Below, piece by piece: positions 23,550 through 27,824 of a DNA stretch of 27,824 bases (the first letter of the stretch is position 1; each line of letters starts with the position of its first letter). The DNA comes from DASQPR01 sp035713725 (lineage in GTDB: Bacteria > Actinomycetota > Actinomycetes > Mycobacteriales > Micromonosporaceae). The translations under genes were made by a program, and so were the position numbers. The stretch covers positions 1-27,824 of the forward strand of contig DASTMZ010000207.1 of assembly GCA_035713725.1 (NCBI GenBank). The letters are read 5' to 3'. A model generated the notes under the pieces. It saw only the letters and a program-made list of their open reading frames with translations, was not told the origin of the DNA and made no database searches.

Positions 23550-24359
23550 ATGCGCCGGCATTACTTGATGTGCCGACCCACCCACTTCGCGGTGGACTAC
23601 GCGATCAATCCATGGATGGATCCGGCGGAGCCGGTCGACGTTGCCCGCGCGATCGACCAGTGGACGCGTCTGGTCGGTACCTACCGCGACCTAGGGCACG
23701 ACGTGGACTTCATCGAGCCATTGCCCGGCCTGCCCGACATGGTGTTCACCGCCAACGGCGCGACCGTCATCGACGGCACCGTGCTCGGAGTGTCGTTCAA
23801 GCACGCGGAGCGGGCGGCCGAGGGACCGGCATTCCTCGACTGGTTCACCCGCGCCGGCTTTCCGACCCAGGCGGCGAAGGCGACCAACGAGGGCGAGGGC
23901 GACCTGCTGCTTGCCGGCGACATGATCCTGGCGGGCACCGGCTTCCGGACCGACCACGCCGCGCACGCCGAGGTGCAGGAGCTGTTCGGCCGGCCAGTGG
24001 TCACGCTCCAGCTCGTCGACCCGCGCTTCTACCACCTCGACACCGCGCTGTGCGTGCTGCATCCCACGCCGGGCAGCGGACGGCCGGAGATCGCGTACCT
24101 GCCCGAGGCGTTTTCGCCGGGGAGCCGGCGAGTGCTCGAGCGGCTCTACCCGACGGCGATCAAGGCGACCGCGCGTGACGCCGCGGTGCTCGGACTCAAC
24201 GCGGTCAGCGACGGCGAGCGCGTCGTGCTGCCCGTACAGGCGTCTGACCTGGCCCGACGGTTAGCGTCGGAGGGGTACGAGCCGGTCGGCGTCGACATGT
24301 CGGAACTGCGGCGGGCCGGCGGCGGCCCGAAGTGTTGCACGTTGGAGGTGCGGCGATGA
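23550..24359 (+). CDS. Guanidino-group-modifying hydrolase, dimethylargininase-like (possible arginine dihydrolase)
   Basis: A 269-residue protein of the amidinotransferase/arginine deiminase fold. The start MRRHYLMCRPTHFAVDYAINPWMDP, the core LPDMVFTANGATV (Asn69), EGEGDLL (Glu114/116), YHLDTALCVL (His162) and the C-terminal GGGPKCCTLEVRR (Cys262/263) give the usual Cys-His-Glu catalytic set. Close relatives in actinobacteria are annotated as dimethylarginine dimethylaminohydrolase, which makes citrulline and dimethylamine. However, the stop overlaps the rocD start (ATGA), and an ornithine-using partner would fit an arginine dihydrolase (arginine to ornithine, ammonia and CO2, as in cyanobacterial ArgZ/AgrE) better. 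I chose the ATG at 23550 with GGAGGG close upstream; the frame is open from 23484. Confidence 0.85.
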   Translation: MRRHYLMCRPTHFAVDYAINPWMDPAEPVDVARAIDQWTRLVGTYRDLGHDVDFIEPLPGLPDMVFTANGATVIDGTVLGVSFKHAERAAEGPAFLDWFTRAGFPTQAAKATNEGEGDLLLAGDMILAGTGFRTDHAAHAEVQELFGRPVVTLQLVDPRFYHLDTALCVLHPTPGSGRPEIAYLPEAFSPGSRRVLERLYPTAIKATARDAAVLGLNAVSDGERVVLPVQASDLARRLASEGYEPVGVDMSELRRAGGGPKCCTLEVRR

Positions 24360-25612
24360 CCACGTTCGCGGGTCACCCGCCGACCGGCGAGATCGGTCAC
24401 GCGCCGGGTCGGCTCGGCGACTGTACGACGCTTGCGCTGGCCGAGGCGGACACCTGGACCGCGCACAACTATCACCCGCTGCCGGTGGTCATCGCCGATG
24501 CGGAGGGTGCCTGGGTCACCGACGTGGACGGCCGGCGCTATCTCGATTGCCTGGCCGGCTATTCGGCGCTGAACTTCGGCCACCGCCATCCCGAACTCGT
24601 GGCGGCCGCGCACGCTCAGCTCGACCGCGTCACGCTCACCAGCCGCGCGTTCGTGCACGACCAGTTCGGGCCGTTCTGCCACGAGCTGGCCGAGCTGTGT
24701 GGCACCGATCTCGTGCTGCCGATGAACACCGGCGCCGAGGCGGTGGAGACCGCGATCAAGCTCGCGCGCAAGTGGGGCTACCAGGTCAAGGGCGTCTCGG
24801 ACAACCAGGCGAAGATCATCGTGGCGGCCGGCAACTTCCACGGGCGCACCACGACCATCATCAGCTTCTCCACCGATCCGGATGCGCGCGCCGACTTCGG
24901 TCCGTACACACCGGGTTTCGTCGTCGTGCCGTACGGCGACCTCGACGCGATTACCAGCGCGATCGACGACACGACGGTTGCCGTGATGCTCGAACCGATC
25001 CAGGGCGAGGCCGGCGTCATCGTGCCGCCATCCGGCTACCTTGCCGGGGTACGCGACGCCACCGCCGCCCGCGGTGTTCTGTTCATCGCGGACGAGATCC
25101 AGTCCGGCCTGGGTCGCACCGGCACGACGTTCGCGGTCGAGCACGACGGCGTCGTACCCGATATGTACGTGCTCGGCAAGGCACTCGGCGGCGGCATCGT
25201 GCCGGTGTCGGCGGTCGCCGGCTCGCGCGACGTGCTCGGCACGCTCAAGCCGGGCGAACACGGCTCGACGTTCGGCGGCAACCCGTTGGCCTGCGCCGTG
25301 GCGCGCGCCGTGATCCGGCTGCTCAACACCGGCGAGTTCCAAGCGCGCGCCACCGAACTCGGTGCCCGCCTGCGGGCGCGGCTCGACGAGTTGGTCGGCC
25401 ACGGCATTACCGAGGTGCGTAGCCGTGGCCTATGGGCCGGCATCGACATCGATCCGGCGCTGATGACCGGGCGAGCGGCGAGCCAGCGCCTGATGGAACG
25501 CGGCGTGCTGGCGAAGGACACGCATGGTTCGACGATCCGCCTCGCGCCGCCGTTGTGCATCACTGCCGACGAGGTCGACTGGGCGGTCGAGCAGCTGGCC
25601 CGGGTGCTCTGA
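24356..25612 (+). CDS. rocD: Ornithine aminotransferase
   Basis: A 418-residue class III PLP aminotransferase. The PLP lysine is Lys275 in VLGKALGGGIVPVSA, and the cofactor ring is held by Asp246 in FIADEIQSGLGRTG. Marks of ornithine-oxo-acid transaminase are YHPLPVVI near the start, CLAGYSALNFGHRHPELV, MNTGAEAVETAIKLARKWGY and EHGSTFGGNPLACAVA. The enzyme moves the delta-amino group of ornithine to 2-oxoglutarate, giving glutamate semialdehyde for proline or glutamate. The ATG at 24356 has GGAGG seven bases upstream and overlaps the hydrolase stop by four bases, so the two are translationally coupled. It is convergent with the MHYT gene, with 12 bases between the stops, where the palindrome GCCGATCGGC (25613-25622) lies. 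Confidence 0.95.
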   Translation: MTTFAGHPPTGEIGHAPGRLGDCTTLALAEADTWTAHNYHPLPVVIADAEGAWVTDVDGRRYLDCLAGYSALNFGHRHPELVAAAHAQLDRVTLTSRAFVHDQFGPFCHELAELCGTDLVLPMNTGAEAVETAIKLARKWGYQVKGVSDNQAKIIVAAGNFHGRTTTIISFSTDPDARADFGPYTPGFVVVPYGDLDAITSAIDDTTVAVMLEPIQGEAGVIVPPSGYLAGVRDATAARGVLFIADEIQSGLGRTGTTFAVEHDGVVPDMYVLGKALGGGIVPVSAVAGSRDVLGTLKPGEHGSTFGGNPLACAVARAVIRLLNTGEFQARATELGARLRARLDELVGHGITEVRSRGLWAGIDIDPALMTGRAASQRLMERGVLAKDTHGSTIRLAPPLCITADEVDWAVEQLARVL

Positions 25613-25624
25613 GCCGATCGGCGG

Positions 25625-26881
25625 TCAGACGTCCTCGCCGGGCGCGAGCTCGGCACGCGTGACGAGCCGTCGTGGCCCGGTGTCGTCGTCCGTCGGCGGC
25701 GGGACATCGCCCGGCCAGCGACCGTCGGCCGATTGCGCATGTCCCGACCAGCTGTCTGCCGGCGGGTAGGTGCGGCCGTCGGCAGACGATGTGTGCCGGC
25801 CGTCGACGGATCGCGCCGGCATCCGACCGTCCACCGGTTGCGCCGGCGTCCGACCGTCCACCGGTTGCGCCGGGGTCCGACCGTCGAGCGCGCCGCGCAT
25901 CAGCCGCTCGCGCTCCGTGCCAAGCAGCCGCAGCTCGCTCGTGCTTGTCCCGATCGCCCGCAGCGATTGCGCGCGATCCGGCCGCGGGACAGCACTCCCG
26001 GCTTGGATCGGTGGCCGTTGTGGCGTGGGCCGGCCGGCGCGAACCTGGTTCGCGCGCGTTCCCCAAACCAGCCGCGACGCGTTGGGTCCGCGATAGACCA
26101 CCGGACCCGGCGCGGCCAGGATGTCCGGGTTGACGCGCAGCGCGAACTGGTCGTCGCCGATCACGTTGAGTCCGGCGAACAGCAGGCAGACCAGCGCAGC
26201 GATGGCCAGCAGCAGGATCGGGATCACGAACGCGGTGGACTGCACGCCCGCGACGTCGTGTGGTGTCTCGTCCACGTGAACGCCGAGGGCTGCCATCGCC
26301 GAGTAGTGCGTGCCGGTGGCCGCGACCGCCATCACAAGTGCGGCGGCGAGGAAGTGCGCGCCGTGACGCGCGGCGAGCGTGAACCACAGCGCTGTCGTCG
26401 ACGCGACGAGCGAGATAGCCAGTGACAATGCGACGAAGTGCGGGTTGAACGAGAACGAGCCGTTGATGTGGACCGCCGACATGGCGACGTAATGCTGGCC
26501 GGAGTCGCCGATCCCGGTCAGGACGCCACCGACCAACAGGCGCGGCACGGACCGCTTTCCGTACGCCACCAGGAAGATCCCGCCGCTGATCACCGCGATC
26601 GCGAGGGCGAGGCTGCCGAGGATGAGCCAGACGTTGAAGCCGATCGGCGTGTCTTCGACGTCGAAACCGAGCATCGCCATCATGTGCATCAGCCAGATGC
26701 CGCCACCGCCGATCGCGGCAGCGCCGGCGAATAGCCACGTCGCGCGCTGACGGCCGCGTGGCAGGGTGCGCCCGTGTGCCGCGCAGATGAGGCCGAGCAG
26801 ACAGCCGACGTACGCCATCGCACAGGCGAGAACGGGGTTCGTGATGCCGTAGGAGAATTGCTCCACTTCGGCCATCGGCAT
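25625..26881 (-). CDS. MHYT-domain membrane protein with a long repeat-bearing tail
   Basis: A 418-residue protein with seven or more membrane helices in residues 10-250, followed by a cytosolic tail. The MHYT pattern appears three times: WLMHMMAMLGF (His66), GQHYVAMSA (His130) and GTHYSAMAAL (His192). In this family the Met/His residues near the outer face are thought to bind a metal, perhaps copper, and to sense oxygen, CO or NO. Most members carry a signalling domain behind the helices; here there is only a low-complexity tail (about 260-418) rich in Pro, Arg and Asp, with VDGRTPAQP repeats. The ATG at 26881 follows GGAGCG by four bases; an ATG at 26875 is equally possible, and the frame is open to 26995. 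The 247-base gap to the next gene holds nothing I can name. Confidence 0.88.
   Translation of the reverse strand: MPMAEVEQFSYGITNPVLACAMAYVGCLLGLICAAHGRTLPRGRQRATWLFAGAAAIGGGGIWLMHMMAMLGFDVEDTPIGFNVWLILGSLALAIAVISGGIFLVAYGKRSVPRLLVGGVLTGIGDSGQHYVAMSAVHINGSFSFNPHFVALSLAISLVASTTALWFTLAARHGAHFLAAALVMAVAATGTHYSAMAALGVHVDETPHDVAGVQSTAFVIPILLLAIAALVCLLFAGLNVIGDDQFALRVNPDILAAPGPVVYRGPNASRLVWGTRANQVRAGRPTPQRPPIQAGSAVPRPDRAQSLRAIGTSTSELRLLGTERERLMRGALDGRTPAQPVDGRTPAQPVDGRMPARSVDGRHTSSADGRTYPPADSWSGHAQSADGRWPGDVPPPTDDDTGPRRLVTRAELAPGEDV
25823..25884 (-). repeat. 27-base tandem repeat encoding VDGRTPAQP
   Basis: CCGACCGT recurs at 25823, 25850 and 25877, with nearly identical bases between (two full units and the start of a third). 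Each unit encodes nine residues of the MHYT protein tail (VDGRTPAQP), and a worn copy (VDGRMPARS) adjoins. All are in frame. Confidence 0.9.
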
Positions 26882-27128
26882 GAAGCGCTCCGCTGGGTTG
26901 GTGGCATGTGCGCCTAGTGAGCCATTTGGGTACCCGTCGTCGTCGCACACCATGTGCGTCATCGGATCAGCCAAGGGTGCTACAGACCGCCTCAAGCCAC
27001 CGCAGAACGGACGCGAGTCGCGATCAGTGACGGGTCGCCCACCGGAACCCGCGACGGTGCCGGATCGGGGGTTTGATCAAGGGCACGGTCGGGTGCGGAG
27101 CAAGGGACCGGTACGGCAGCATGGGGCT

Positions 27129-27824
27129 ATGCGACTGCTGATCCTCGGTGGCAACGTGTTCCTGGGCAAGGCCACGGCCCGTGCCGCACTCGACGCCGGT
27201 GACGACGTGACATGCGCCGCCCGTGGCCGAGCCGGACAGGCTCCGGACGGGGCGCGCTTCGTCACGATAGATCGCAACGATTCGGCGTCGTACGCGGGGA
27301 TCGACGGCTCGTACGACGCGGTCGTCGACGTGTCCAGCCGGCCGTCGCATGTGCGAGGGGCACTCGCCGCGCTCGCGGATCGCGTGGAGCACTGGGTCTA
27401 CGTGTCGTCCGGTTCGGTGTACACCGACTCGGCGACGCCACATCAGCGTGCCGCAAACGCTCCAGTACACGATCCTGCGCCGCCCGAGGTCGACGATCCG
27501 TTCGCCGACGGGTTCGTGAACTACGGCCCGTGCAAGGTCGCCTGCGAGCAGGCAGTGACCTCGACGGTCGGCGTCGACCGGTCGTTCGTGTGCCGCGCCG
27601 GGCTGATCGTCGGGCCGGAGGATCGCAGCGACCGGTTCACCTACTGGCCGGACCGCCTCGCCCGGCACGGCGAGGTGTTGGCGCCCGGCACACCGGAGGA
27701 TCTCGTGCAGTGGGTCGACGTACGGGATCTCGGCGCCTGGTTGGCACTCGCCGGCCGTAATCGCATCGCCGGCACGTACGACGGGGTCGGCGTACCCGTG
27801 ACCCGCGCGCAGTTCCTCGTCGAC
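27129..27824 (+). CDS. NAD-dependent epimerase/reductase-like protein, N-terminal part
   Basis: The frame from the ATG at 27129 is open for 232 codons to the window edge. It begins MRLLILGGNVFLGKATARAA, a Rossmann loop close to the GGTxFLGRA of atypical extended SDR enzymes. A strand and turn YDAVVDVSSRPSHVRGAL, then WVYVSSGSVY, and the catalytic pair Tyr132-x3-Lys136 in NYGPCKVACEQAV follow. RAGLIVGPEDRSDRFTYW and LVQWVDVRDLGAWLA complete the match. Relatives are commonly annotated as NAD-dependent epimerase/dehydratase or isoflavone-reductase-like proteins; the substrate is not clear. The ribosome site is poor (GGGG directly before the ATG). It is divergent from the MHYT gene. Confidence 0.85.
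   Translation, partial: MRLLILGGNVFLGKATARAALDAGDDVTCAARGRAGQAPDGARFVTIDRNDSASYAGIDGSYDAVVDVSSRPSHVRGALAALADRVEHWVYVSSGSVYTDSATPHQRAANAPVHDPAPPEVDDPFADGFVNYGPCKVACEQAVTSTVGVDRSFVCRAGLIVGPEDRSDRFTYWPDRLARHGEVLAPGTPEDLVQWVDVRDLGAWLALAGRNRIAGTYDGVGVPVTRAQFLVD

Noticed and set aside
25613..25622. GCCGATCGGC palindrome between rocD and the MHYT gene as a terminator
   Set aside because: It is a perfect 10-base palindrome with no loop, so it cannot form a normal terminator hairpin; chance is likely at this GC content.

Overview
The window is very GC-rich and densely coded, with many GTG starts, Shine-Dalgarno sites of the AGGAG type and short gaps or 4-base overlaps between genes. The LysX-type lysyltransferase/LysRS fusion, the FHA-FHA-ABC exporter of the Mycobacterium Rv1747 kind, the CopC-CopD fusion and the MHYT membrane protein all point to a high-GC actinobacterium. 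A Frankia- or Jatrophihabitans-like soil lineage is a guess. I see no tRNA, rRNA, CRISPR array, insertion sequence or prophage gene.

Left part (1-7581): the N-terminal end of a Bcp-type peroxiredoxin, a small unknown protein and a membrane-anchored DsbA-like thiol oxidoreductase lie on the minus strand. Divergent from them are a CopC-CopD copper protein, which carries a very large Asp-rich cytoplasmic loop, and lysX, which modifies membrane lipid with lysine. This reads as a redox, metal and envelope-stress neighbourhood. Middle left (7592-12518): a pirin on the minus strand; a COG4315-type lipoprotein with an APC-type permease 17 bases behind it; then an MDR-type reductase and a SAM methyltransferase.

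Centre (12589-21168) is the most interesting part. An FHA-FHA-ABC transporter runs toward a five-gene minus-strand block. In transcription order the block is: adaptor-TM-ectodomain protein B, its paralogue A, a von Willebrand A protein, a PP2C phosphatase, and a kinase with a zinc ribbon and an FHA-like tail. The last three form the vWA/phosphatase/kinase triad known from tellurite-resistance-type (TerY-P) signalling, and are joined by two GTGA stop-start overlaps. The two upstream paralogues place a cytosolic helical domain, one membrane helix and a Cys-containing ectodomain in one chain. The ectodomain looks like the sensor part of actinobacterial receptor kinases. I propose that this is a split receptor-kinase system: the sensor sits on separate proteins and the triad does the phosphorylation chemistry, possibly acting on the neighbouring FHA transporter.

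Right part (21398-27824): a two-domain GH3 N-acetylglucosaminidase with an AT-rich upstream region; a 70-residue unknown protein; a coupled arginine/methylarginine hydrolase-rocD pair; an MHYT sensor-like membrane protein with a repeat-bearing tail; and the start of an NAD-dependent epimerase. Short tandem duplications recur across the window, both inside genes and at gene ends.
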